Shown here: positions 1 through 7,845 of the stretch, piece by piece
Layout of the letters: each line of letters starts with the position of its first letter
Numbering within the stretch: position 1 is the stretch's first letter
DNA from: an uncultured Eubacterium sp.
GTDB lineage: Bacteria; Bacillota; Clostridia; Lachnospirales; Lachnospiraceae
Assembly: GCA_934358495.1 (NCBI GenBank)
Contig: CAKRKO010000006.1
Location: forward strand, 1-56,093
Length of the DNA stretch: 56,093 bases
Direction: 5' to 3'
The notes under the pieces: generated by a model
Databases searched by the model: none
Seen by the model: the letters and a program-made list of their open reading frames with translations, nothing else
What the model was told of the DNA's origin: nothing
Made by a program: the position numbers and the translations under genes

Positions 1-73
1 TTGTACTCCCACTGAGAAAGACTTGTTATTACTCACCACTTGCAGAAGTGGGAGTCTTCTCGACTGAGATAAA
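1..73. repeat. RS1 repeat, copy A (cut by window edge)
   Basis: These bases match the 3' part of the longer repeats at 11270-11503 and 55792-55973 almost base for base. The stretch contains the small hairpin CCACTT-GCAG-AAGTGG and ends in CGACTGAGATAA, which in complete copies is the right arm of a perfect 12-base inverted repeat. The left arm and the 5' half would lie outside the window. It precedes the ECF sigma gene by about 150 bases and has no coding potential. Confidence 0.85.
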
Positions 74-123
74 ATTTCATTCTAAATCATTTTCGTAACT
101 TATCACATTATGTTGTGACCTTT

Positions 124-153
124 TTGTGCTAAACTACATCTAATGGGTGTAAT
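124..153 (+). promoter_or_regulatory. Possible promoter of the sigma/anti-sigma pair
   Basis: TTGTGC at 124-129 and TGTAAT at 148-153 with an 18-base spacer form a plausible but imperfect sigma-A promoter, about 70 bases before the ATG at 223. An autoregulated ECF promoter in the same stretch cannot be excluded. Apart from this the 74-222 interval shows nothing recognisable. Confidence 0.3.
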
Positions 154-222
154 AGCTATTACAGAGTATAAAAATCTCATTTCACATTTACAAAAACATA
201 TTGAGATAAAAAGAGGGAAGTT

Positions 223-696
223 ATGACTAAACAGGATTTCGGAGATTTGATCATTTCTTTTACCGATGACTTCTACCGCATTGCAAAGGCGATTTTAAAA
301 GAGGATGCCGACTGTGAGGACGCCATGTCATCTGCCATCGTAAAAGGATTTTCAAAACTTCACACATTAAAAAAACAGGAATATGCCAAAACATGGTTTT
401 CACGCATATTGATCAACGAATGTCAGATGATCCTGCGGAAACGCAAACGGGAAGTCACTTATGAGGAAGGTGTACTGACCGAAGAAGCCGCACAGCAGGA
501 TTACTCAGACCTGTATCAGCATCTGATGCAACTAGATATTTCCTACCGTCTTCCACTGGTAATGTACTACTTTGACGGATTTAAAATACGGGAAATTGCA
601 GACATTCTGGAAATGAGTGAGAGTACCATAAAAATGCGGTTAAACCGCGGAAAACTTCAGTTACGAACAATGTTTGAAAAGGAGGCCGCCATATGA
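223..696 (+). CDS. ECF-type RNA polymerase sigma factor
   Basis: A 157-residue protein with the layout of group 4 (ECF) sigma-70 factors. Region 2 spans roughly residues 8-70 (aromatic and acidic positions around DDFYRIAKAIL and the TWFSRILINEC helix). Region 4 spans about 100-150 with the helix-turn-helix REIADILEMSESTIKMRLNRG. It should direct RNA polymerase to a small set of stress promoters. The start has a good ribosome binding site (AGAGGGAAG). The last codons overlap the next gene by four bases (ATGA), so the two are translationally coupled, as is usual for ECF sigma/anti-sigma pairs. The family call is firm; the signal it answers to is not visible. Confidence 0.92.
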   Translation: MTKQDFGDLIISFTDDFYRIAKAILKEDADCEDAMSSAIVKGFSKLHTLKKQEYAKTWFSRILINECQMILRKRKREVTYEEGVLTEEAAQQDYSDLYQHLMQLDISYRLPLVMYYFDGFKIREIADILEMSESTIKMRLNRGKLQLRTMFEKEAAI

Positions 697-1949
697 ATCA
701 CGACTCTAAACACAATGATTTCGAATATGAAAAAGAAACTTTTCCAAAAACGCCGGAGCATTTTAAACAGCTTGTTGTTAATCAGGTAGCTCAGGAACAG
801 CAGAAAAATAATGTTTCTCCTATAAAATCCAAAAAGAAATGGATGCCGGCAAAAGTTGCTGCCGTAATTATTGTATGTGCTACCATGGGAACCACCGGCG
901 CTTATGCCGGAATTAAACAGTATCAGGCAAAATCACAGCAGTATTTGCAGGAAACAGGACGTATCACTACTCCGGAAAGTTCTTCCGAAGAAGAAACATC
1001 TACTGCTTCTGACACTACAAATTCTGCGCCACCAGCAACGATTGTATCAGAGGAAAGCGGTCTTGTTACTACTTTTTCGGATACCTGGCCGGATGTTATG
1101 CTGGAACTGTATGATCAGGACGGTAAATATCAAAAACTGTCAACCCCGTATATGAATGTGATCGATGCCTATTATGATGGCGGTTTGCTTTCTATTTATG
1201 GCGAAGCAACCGAATATGGTCTGAAGACACTTGGAGACTGGTTTCTTCCTGACCGCATCGTTATCAATGATACAGTTTATCTGGCTACCTGGGATATCAA
1301 CGGTATCTACGGTGACGGAGGAGATCCACAATATAAACGCGGTGCATTCCATGCTACAGTAGAACTTCCTGATGCAAATCTTCCAGACAACTGTAAGGTA
1401 CAGATTCCACTGACAACCGGAAGAGATCCAAAAACCGGATATTTCTATACGCAGACAATCAGCTTTTATATTTCCGGTAATACCAATGTCAAACCCGCAA
1501 TCACTGCATCTGCCGCAAATGGAGCAACGGTAACTGTTGGAGAAAGCAAGACTTCTGCCTCCGGAACTTATCTTAGTCTGACATGGAATTTTGGCAAGGA
1601 TAAAGCTTCCTATGATCAGTTCGATAAGATCATTTCCGGTGATACAATTCATAACTGGATTTACTGCCACATTATCGATTCCAATGGAAATATCTTTGAT
1701 ACAAAGACAGATTCAGAAACCTTCTCCTCCGTCTACTTTGACTCAAACGACTCCGGAGATGAACATTGGAATAATTCCGGAGAAAGCACATATGTTGATG
1801 ATGACGGAAATTATTGCTTCCAGACTAATATTTTGCTTCCAGCATTAACACAGGACTTCACGTCTCTGGAAGTCACACCTTATGTTCATCTTAAAGACGG
1901 AACTGAAACCGATCTGAACTTTGCATTCTTCCGGGTGGATTACGAATAA
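693..1949 (+). CDS. Single-pass membrane protein, probable anti-sigma factor
   Basis: A 418-residue protein with a short hydrophilic N-terminus (about 50 residues), one transmembrane helix at about 53-72, a Ser/Thr/Glu-rich linker (about 92-120) and a large extracytoplasmic part. This is the topology of membrane anti-sigma factors that hold an ECF sigma factor with the cytosolic N-terminus and sense something outside. The outer domain looks beta-rich, with paired segments such as TYLSLTWNFG and LPALTQDFTSLEV, resembling the DUF4179-type proteins of Firmicutes; I am not certain of that family. The 4-base overlap with the sigma gene is the strongest support for the role. A bidirectional terminator follows. 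Confidence 0.6.
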   Translation: MNHDSKHNDFEYEKETFPKTPEHFKQLVVNQVAQEQQKNNVSPIKSKKKWMPAKVAAVIIVCATMGTTGAYAGIKQYQAKSQQYLQETGRITTPESSSEEETSTASDTTNSAPPATIVSEESGLVTTFSDTWPDVMLELYDQDGKYQKLSTPYMNVIDAYYDGGLLSIYGEATEYGLKTLGDWFLPDRIVINDTVYLATWDINGIYGDGGDPQYKRGAFHATVELPDANLPDNCKVQIPLTTGRDPKTGYFYTQTISFYISGNTNVKPAITASAANGATVTVGESKTSASGTYLSLTWNFGKDKASYDQFDKIISGDTIHNWIYCHIIDSNGNIFDTKTDSETFSSVYFDSNDSGDEHWNNSGESTYVDDDGNYCFQTNILLPALTQDFTSLEVTPYVHLKDGTETDLNFAFFRVDYE

Positions 1950-1999
1950 TATTATTTTAGCATGTTTTTTTGTACAAATCTTTTATTTTCAAGACATAC

Positions 2000-2045
2000 A
2001 AAAAGCAGGAGCGGAAAATCTACGGATTTTCCACTCCTGCTTTTT
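2000..2045. terminator. Bidirectional intrinsic terminator
   Basis: A long hairpin with stem AAAAAGCAGGAG(C/T)GGAAAATC around a TACG loop, with an A-tract on the left and a T-tract on the right. It can stop the sigma/anti-sigma operon on the plus strand and aspS (stop at 2136) on the minus strand. Confidence 0.9.
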
Positions 2046-2135
2046 ACTCATTTTTCGTCTATATTTGTAAGATGTTGAGGGCAAAAGATACCATACGAAT
2101 TGTTTCGTACTTCGTACTCCCACAATTCTTTATAA

Positions 2136-3941
2136 TTACTCCTCTTCGGTTGTCTCTTCCGGAAGTTTGATTGCAAGTCCAAGTTCTTCTAACTGTTTCT
2201 CATCTACCATACCCGGAGCTTCTGTCATCAGGCAGGAAGCATCTTTTACTTTCGGGAATGCGATAACATCACGGATAGAATCTGCATGTACCATATGCAT
2301 TACCATACGATCTAAGCCGTAAGCCAGTCCTGCGTGTGGCGGTACACCATACTTGAATGCGGAGAGCAGGAAACCAAACTGATCCCATGCACGCTCTTTT
2401 GTAAATCCAAGTACCTCAAACATTTTCTCCTGAATATCATCCTGATGGATACGGACAGAACCGCCGCCAAGCTCGGTACCGTTTAATACGATATCATATG
2501 CTTTTGCACGAACAGCGCCCGGATCAGAATCGATCTTATCCCAATCCTCTTCCATTGGCATAGTAAACGGATGATGCATTGCCATATAACGATTCTCTTC
2601 ATCGGACCACTCAAGTAACGGGAACTCTGTTACCCAGAGGAAGTTGTACTGGTTCGGATCCAGCAGGTTCAGCTCTTTTGCCATATGAAGTCTTAATGCG
2701 CCAAGAACAGCCCAGACAACTTTATTTTTATCTGCTGCAAATAAGAGCAGATCGCCCGGTTTTCCTTCGGTAGCTTCTACTAAAGCTGCAAGTTCTTCCT
2801 CTGTCATGAATTTTGCAAAAGAAGATTTGTATGTGCCATCTTCATTTACACACAGATAAGCCAGACCTTTTGCTCCGTATGTTTTTGCCAGATCAACCAG
2901 TTTATCGATTTGTTTACGTCCCATGGAAGCCTTACCCGGAACAGCAATACCACGTACACTGCCTCCGTTTTCCAATGCACCGGTAAATACACCGAATCCA
3001 CAGTTCTTTACAACATCAGATACATCATGTAATTCCATGCCAAAACGGGTATCCGGTTTGTCAGAACCGTAACGGTCCATCGCATCCTGCCATGTCATAC
3101 GCGGAAGCGGAATCTGCACATCCACACCGATTGCCTCTTTGAATACATATTTTAACAGACGCTCATTTACGTCTAATACATCATCTACATCTACAAAAGA
3201 CAGCTCCATATCGGCCTGTGTAAACTCCGGCTGACGGTCAGCACGTAAATCCTCATCACGGAAACATTTTGTAATCTGGAAATAACGATCATATCCGGAG
3301 CACATCAGCAGCTGTTTGAAGAGCTGTGGAGACTGCGGGAGTGCATAAAAACTTCCCGGATGTACACGGCTCGGTACCAGATAATCTCTTGCTCCTTCCG
3401 GTGTAGATTTTGTCAGAACCGGTGTCTCGATCTCGATAAAGCCTTCTTTTGCCATAAAATCACGCATCAGATAAGCAACTTTACTTCTAAGCATCAAATT
3501 ACGCTGTAAGTCCGGACGACGCAGATCCAGGTAACGGTATTTCAGGCGGATTTCGTCTTTTGTCTGAGAATTCTCCTCAATATGGAAAGGCGGTGTATCG
3601 GACTCAGAAAGGATACGAAGACTTTCTGCAATTACTTCGATATCACCTGTTTTTAAGTTTTCATTTACTGCTGCAGAACGTTTCTGGATCTTACCAACAA
3701 CAGCGATAACGTACTCACTTCTGAGTGTCTCTGCTTTTGCAAATCCGTCACTTCCTACACTATTTTCATCAAATACGATCTGAAGCAGACCGGAACGGTC
3801 TCTCAGATCAATAAAGATCAGGCTTCCCAGATTTCTTCTTCTCTGTACCCACCCCATAACGGTAACGGTACTTCCGATATCTGCGCTGGATACCTCTGTA
3901 CATCTATGGGATCTTTTCAATCCACGCATGGACTCTGCCAT
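2136..3941 (-). CDS. aspS: Aspartyl-tRNA synthetase
   Basis: A 601-residue class II synthetase that charges tRNA-Asp with aspartate. The N-terminal OB-fold anticodon-binding domain is seen in VMGWVQRRRNLGSLIFIDLRDR. Class II motif 2 reads FRDEDLRADRQPEFTQ, the bacterial GAD insertion domain is present in the middle, and motif 3 is GLAYGLDRMVM. Length is typical of bacterial AspRS (about 590). The ATG follows a strong GGAGG site. It is the second gene of a hisS-aspS operon, 12 bases after hisS. Confidence 0.98.
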   Translation of the reverse strand: MAESMRGLKRSHRCTEVSSADIGSTVTVMGWVQRRRNLGSLIFIDLRDRSGLLQIVFDENSVGSDGFAKAETLRSEYVIAVVGKIQKRSAAVNENLKTGDIEVIAESLRILSESDTPPFHIEENSQTKDEIRLKYRYLDLRRPDLQRNLMLRSKVAYLMRDFMAKEGFIEIETPVLTKSTPEGARDYLVPSRVHPGSFYALPQSPQLFKQLLMCSGYDRYFQITKCFRDEDLRADRQPEFTQADMELSFVDVDDVLDVNERLLKYVFKEAIGVDVQIPLPRMTWQDAMDRYGSDKPDTRFGMELHDVSDVVKNCGFGVFTGALENGGSVRGIAVPGKASMGRKQIDKLVDLAKTYGAKGLAYLCVNEDGTYKSSFAKFMTEEELAALVEATEGKPGDLLLFAADKNKVVWAVLGALRLHMAKELNLLDPNQYNFLWVTEFPLLEWSDEENRYMAMHHPFTMPMEEDWDKIDSDPGAVRAKAYDIVLNGTELGGGSVRIHQDDIQEKMFEVLGFTKERAWDQFGFLLSAFKYGVPPHAGLAYGLDRMVMHMVHADSIRDVIAFPKVKDASCLMTEAPGMVDEKQLEELGLAIKLPEETTEEE

Positions 3942-3953
3942 AATATATTCCTC

Positions 3954-5201
3954 CTATTTAAAAAATTCTACGAATTCCTCGTAACCTTCTTTGGAAAGCT
4001 GCTCTTTCTGGAATTTTTTATTTTTATTCATACGGACAACCAATACCTGCTCGCCGTTTGCACGTGCCTGCTGTGCCTGTCCGATCACTTCACTGAGTTT
4101 GTCTCCCGGATATCCTTTTTCAATCAGATATGCGGTCTTTTTCGGCTGCTCCGGAATCTTAAAACCATTCTCCATCAGAAGCAGGATGATACGCTCAAAT
4201 CCGATGGAAAATCCGCAGGCCGGAACATCTTTTCCGGTGAAATTTCCAACCATCTTGTCGTAACGTCCGCCGCCACCGCAGCTTCCGCCAAACTCCGGAA
4301 TCGCGATCTCAAAAATAGTTCCTGTATAGTAAGACATACCTCGTACTAAAGTCGGATCAAATACCAGCTCAAAAGATGCCATCTTTGTTGCATTTACTGC
4401 GGAGGCAATCTCTTTCATATTCTGAACGATCTCGGCATCCAGATAATCACCTAATGTATCTGCCAGATAGCTGATACCATCCTCTGCCTGCTCCACACCA
4501 GTGAACAGTGACAGATATTTATCGATTGATTCCTGTGCATAACCTTCTTTTGCAAGCTCCTCGGCAACACCTTCCAGACCGATCTTATCCATCTTGTCCA
4601 GAATGATAAATACTGTATCAAACTCTTCCTCTGCAAATCCGCTGTAAGCTGCCATTGCTTTTAAGATACGACGCTCATTGATACGGATCTCAAAATTTTT
4701 GAATCCAAGTTTGCCAAGTGTGGTTGTAGTTGCAAGGATCAGCTCGATCTCTGCCAGGTTGGACGGCTCGCCAAGAATATCAATATCACACTGCATGAAC
4801 TGACGATAACGACCTCTCTGTGGACGGTCTGCACGCCATACATTTCCCATCTGAAGAGCCTTAAACGGGGACGGCAGATCATTTGCATGGTTTGCATAGT
4901 AACGGCAAAGCGGTACAGTCAGATCATATCTCATACCAAAATCAACCAGATCTGCCTCGCTCTGTGCTGTCTCTAATTTCAATTTCTCTCCACGTTTTAA
5001 TACCTTGAAGATCAGTTTCTCATTTTCTCCACCCTGCTTGTTGCTCAGGTTTGCAATATCTTCCATACAAGGTGTCTCGATCGGGGTAAATCCGAATGCA
5101 CGATAAGTCTCTTTGATCACGCTCTGTACATAATCACGAATCTGCATCTCATCCGGCATAATATCTTTCATACCGTTTACCGGTTTTTTCTTTAAAGCCA
5201 C
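3954..5201 (-). CDS. hisS: Histidyl-tRNA synthetase
   Basis: A 415-residue class II synthetase that charges tRNA-His. Motif 2 is visible as WRADRPQRGRYRQFMQCD, and the histidine-specific block with motif 3 as RGMSYYTGTIFEI and ACGFSIGFERI. The C-terminal anticodon domain ends in a Lys-rich stretch. The start is GTG, placed 9 bases after GGAGGA. A good minus-strand promoter lies at 5331-5359; the leader is too short for a T-box and I see no T-box motif. Confidence 0.97.
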   Translation of the reverse strand: MALKKKPVNGMKDIMPDEMQIRDYVQSVIKETYRAFGFTPIETPCMEDIANLSNKQGGENEKLIFKVLKRGEKLKLETAQSEADLVDFGMRYDLTVPLCRYYANHANDLPSPFKALQMGNVWRADRPQRGRYRQFMQCDIDILGEPSNLAEIELILATTTTLGKLGFKNFEIRINERRILKAMAAYSGFAEEEFDTVFIILDKMDKIGLEGVAEELAKEGYAQESIDKYLSLFTGVEQAEDGISYLADTLGDYLDAEIVQNMKEIASAVNATKMASFELVFDPTLVRGMSYYTGTIFEIAIPEFGGSCGGGGRYDKMVGNFTGKDVPACGFSIGFERIILLLMENGFKIPEQPKKTAYLIEKGYPGDKLSEVIGQAQQARANGEQVLVVRMNKNKKFQKEQLSKEGYEEFVEFFK

Positions 5202-5288
5202 TGTATATCCTCCATTCCATACAGATTGCTCTGTATAATATATTCCTTAAAAACAGACTTCCGACATCTGCTTTCGTATACACTACAA

Positions 5289-5316
5289 AACACAGATATT
5301 TCTCATTTTCTGTGTT
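5289..5316 (-). other. Leader hairpin between hisS promoter and gene
   Basis: An 8-base stem AACACAGA/TCTGTGTT closes a 12-base loop, just downstream of the hisS promoter and also just downstream of the hemZ stop. It could be a weak hemZ terminator or a leader structure of hisS. The following T-run is short, so the role is open. Confidence 0.4.
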
Positions 5317-5330
5317 CACATACATAGTTT

Positions 5331-5359
5331 ATTATACGTTTGTGAGTTTGATATAGCAA
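5331..5359 (-). promoter_or_regulatory. hisS promoter
   Basis: On the minus strand TTGCTA is followed after 17 bases by TATAAT (plus-strand TAGCAA at 5354-5359 and ATTATA at 5331-5336). This is a near-consensus sigma-A promoter, about 130 bases before the hisS GTG. Confidence 0.75.
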
Positions 5360-5364
5360 GTGTT

Positions 5365-6984
5365 TTATCTAAGCTGACCACAGTTTTTCAGCAATTCCCG
5401 CTTCCGCTCTACCATCTCATCCACACGATCCAGATAATTTATAATATCTTTTACATTTCCCACACGCTCAATACGCTTGCCATCCTCAAAAACAACTTTT
5501 GTGGTGGCGCCTGCGCCAAGTGCCATAATAGTCTGTTTCTCTTCCATGATCAAAATGTTGTACACACCGGCTTTTCCCGGTTTTGCGTAGCCGACATTTT
5601 CAAAATTACCTGCCATATTTTTCTGACGATACAGATAATATGGCTCCAGGCCCATCTCATGGCAGCACTCTGCGGTCAGATCAATGGTCTGTGCAGTATT
5701 TTCAATATGCAGGTTCTCATACTGCTCTTTCTGCATCCGAAGTCTCGCTGCACGTTTGATGGCCAGTGAATGAACCGTAATATTATCCGGATCCAGTTCT
5801 TCCAGCTGTCTCATAGTCTCACGTACATCCTCGATAGTCTCCTCCGGAAGTCCCACGATCAGATCCATATTGATATTGTCAAAACCAACCTCCCGTGCCA
5901 GTTTGAAACTGTCGATGGTCTGTTGCACCGTATGCTGACGGCCGATGAGACGTAATGTTTCTTCTTTCATCGTCTGAGGATTGATAGAAATTCTGGAAAT
6001 ATTGTGTCTATGGATGACTTCCAGTTTTTCTCTTGTGATACTGTCCGGTCTGCCGGCTTCTACCGTAAATTCCAGAAGCTGCGTCTGTTTCCGCGCTTTT
6101 CCCATTTTATTTTCGGCATCTGTTGAAGCATTTTCAGTTCCAGCTCCAGCCATAGGATTCTGCGCTTCATCTATCACTTCTACTTCATTCACATGTTCAT
6201 CCGCATAGATCATTCTGCCCTGCTCATCCGCAATTCCAAAATAGTTTCCGATCATAGTCAGCAGTCGGTCCATCTGCTCTGCGGAAAGTGTTGTCGGTGT
6301 ACCTCCACCAATATAAACGGAATTCAAAACTTTATGTTTGCAGGCCTCTGCTGTAAATGCAATTTCTTTTTCCAATGCGTCCAGATACTCATCCATACGG
6401 TTTGCCCATTTTGCCAGCGGATAGGAGGTAAAAGAGCAATATAGACAGGTGCTCGGACAAAACGGAATGCCCACATACAGACTGTATCCGTTCTCATAAT
6501 CAATACGACTCAGCAGTTCCAGCTCCCGCTTTGCAACTGACAGACTCAGCTCGATCTTTTCATCCGAAGCAAGGTATGTTTCCTTCATATAGGAACGAAT
6601 CTCATCTTCGCTTTTTCCTTCTTCCAGCAGTTCCATCGGAATCTTCGTCGGACGGATACCGGTCAGGGTTCCCCACGGAAGTGTCTTTCCTGTATACAAC
6701 GTCAGCAAATAATATAACTTTTGTTTTAACTCATTTTTTGTCTTTTTCCGATCTGCAAAATCAACCAGAACGCTGCCGCTCAGCGTCATTTTTTCCTGTT
6801 CATAAAATTTAAAATCAATCATATGGTTTTTCCGGTCATAATTTACCACAAGATGAAATACACTCTCCGGGAACTCCTCCCGCGGCATGGCTTTTACAAG
6901 CACGTCATGCTGTGGATAAAAGGCTTTTACCAGAGAATGAATATCGTATTCAAAATCTGCCTCATTTAACTGTACTGTAATCAT
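5365..6984 (-). CDS. hemZ: HemZ-type coproporphyrinogen III dehydrogenase (radical SAM)
   Basis: A 539-residue radical SAM protein of the oxygen-independent coproporphyrinogen oxidase family. The cluster motif is CPSTCLYC with cysteines at 176, 180 and 183 after YVGIPF, followed by SVYIGGGTPTTLS, EFTVEAGRPDS and the typical SINPQT and VGLPEET blocks. The N-terminal about 165 residues are the HemZ-specific extension. Between the GGGTPT block and EFTVEAGRPD there is an insertion of about 50 residues, rich in Ala, Glu and Asn, which makes the protein longer than usual. It sits between the metallo-hydrolase and hisS, the common clostridial order. True haem function in this organism is not shown. 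Confidence 0.88.
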   Translation of the reverse strand: MITVQLNEADFEYDIHSLVKAFYPQHDVLVKAMPREEFPESVFHLVVNYDRKNHMIDFKFYEQEKMTLSGSVLVDFADRKKTKNELKQKLYYLLTLYTGKTLPWGTLTGIRPTKIPMELLEEGKSEDEIRSYMKETYLASDEKIELSLSVAKRELELLSRIDYENGYSLYVGIPFCPSTCLYCSFTSYPLAKWANRMDEYLDALEKEIAFTAEACKHKVLNSVYIGGGTPTTLSAEQMDRLLTMIGNYFGIADEQGRMIYADEHVNEVEVIDEAQNPMAGAGTENASTDAENKMGKARKQTQLLEFTVEAGRPDSITREKLEVIHRHNISRISINPQTMKEETLRLIGRQHTVQQTIDSFKLAREVGFDNINMDLIVGLPEETIEDVRETMRQLEELDPDNITVHSLAIKRAARLRMQKEQYENLHIENTAQTIDLTAECCHEMGLEPYYLYRQKNMAGNFENVGYAKPGKAGVYNILIMEEKQTIMALGAGATTKVVFEDGKRIERVGNVKDIINYLDRVDEMVERKRELLKNCGQLR

Positions 6985-7047
6985 ACTTGTTTCCTTTTCA
7001 AATCCTTCTTTTAAAATGCTATTATCCTTAGTATCTTTTTACGCCAC

Positions 7048-7102
7048 AAAAGGAATTTCCATAAATACAAACGCTCCTGTCTGTTTCATGAAAATTCCTT
7101 TT
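7048..7102 (-). terminator. Probable terminator after the metallo-hydrolase
   Basis: A 15-base inverted repeat with one mismatch (AAAAGGAATTTCCAT with ATGAAAATTCCTTTT) enclosing a 25-base loop, directly downstream of the stop at 7109 and followed on the minus strand by TTTTG. The T-tract is short, so termination may be partial before hemZ. Confidence 0.5.
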
Positions 7103-7108
7103 CGTTTA

Positions 7109-7741
7109 TTATGCTAAATACATATTATACTGTTTCTCATATCCAATTGTGGTACGCGCCTCATGTCCCGGCAATACCGCAGTATCATTTGGAAGTACAA
7201 ACAGTTTTTCTTTTACGGAACGCACCAGATCTGACATGCTGCCCCCTTTAAAATCCGTTCTTCCGACAGAACCACAAAACAGGGTGTCACCACTTGCCAG
7301 CACTTTGTTTCCTTCAAAATAATAACAGCATCCGCCCTCTGTATGTCCCGGTGTAGAAAGGACTTTGATCTTAAATCCTGCTAATTCAAGTACATCTCCG
7401 TCTTTTGCATATACATCAGCATCATACGTTTCCGGATTGCCAAACATTGCAGATACATTTTTCTGAATATCATGCATGGTAACTTTTTCCTTTTCACTTG
7501 CATACACAGAAACACCAAATGTATCTGCTACCATACGTGCGTGATGTGCATGATCATAATGTCCGTGTGTCAGCAAAACGCCCTGTAATTTTAATCCACG
7601 CTCTTTGATGCGACGGATGAGATCTGCTCCATCTCCGCCCGGATCAATGATCACCATTTCTTTTGTGTCGGCATTTACGATAAAGTAACAGTTTGTTCCG
7701 ATATCGCCAACGTTATATTCTTCAATTCTTAAATCTGCCAT
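7109..7741 (-). CDS. Metallo-beta-lactamase-fold hydrolase (glyoxalase II-like)
   Basis: A 210-residue single-domain hydrolase. The zinc signature LLTHGHYDHAHHA (HxHxDH near residues 59-64), a later STPGHTEGG and the terminal PGHEARTT give the ligands of the glyoxalase II/YcbL group. The substrate is unknown; such enzymes cleave thioesters such as S-lactoylglutathione analogues. The ATG at 7741 is preferred to an upstream in-frame GTG at 7747 because the GTG would overlap the AGGAG site. It lies between relA and hemZ, a frequent arrangement in Clostridia. Confidence 0.85.
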   Translation of the reverse strand: MADLRIEEYNVGDIGTNCYFIVNADTKEMVIIDPGGDGADLIRRIKERGLKLQGVLLTHGHYDHAHHARMVADTFGVSVYASEKEKVTMHDIQKNVSAMFGNPETYDADVYAKDGDVLELAGFKIKVLSTPGHTEGGCCYYFEGNKVLASGDTLFCGSVGRTDFKGGSMSDLVRSVKEKLFVLPNDTAVLPGHEARTTIGYEKQYNMYLA

Positions 7742-7845
7742 ATACACTCCTGTCTAAATACATCCACATATTACGCATGCAGTAAATGCGGTCATTCATA
7801 TCTATACTCTGTTCAAACCATTTTACTAACCATACTTGTTGCTTA

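Noticed and set aside
5202..5364. A T-box riboswitch before hisS.
   Set aside because: The leader is only about 130 bases and shows no T-box core sequence or antiterminator; only a small hairpin is present.
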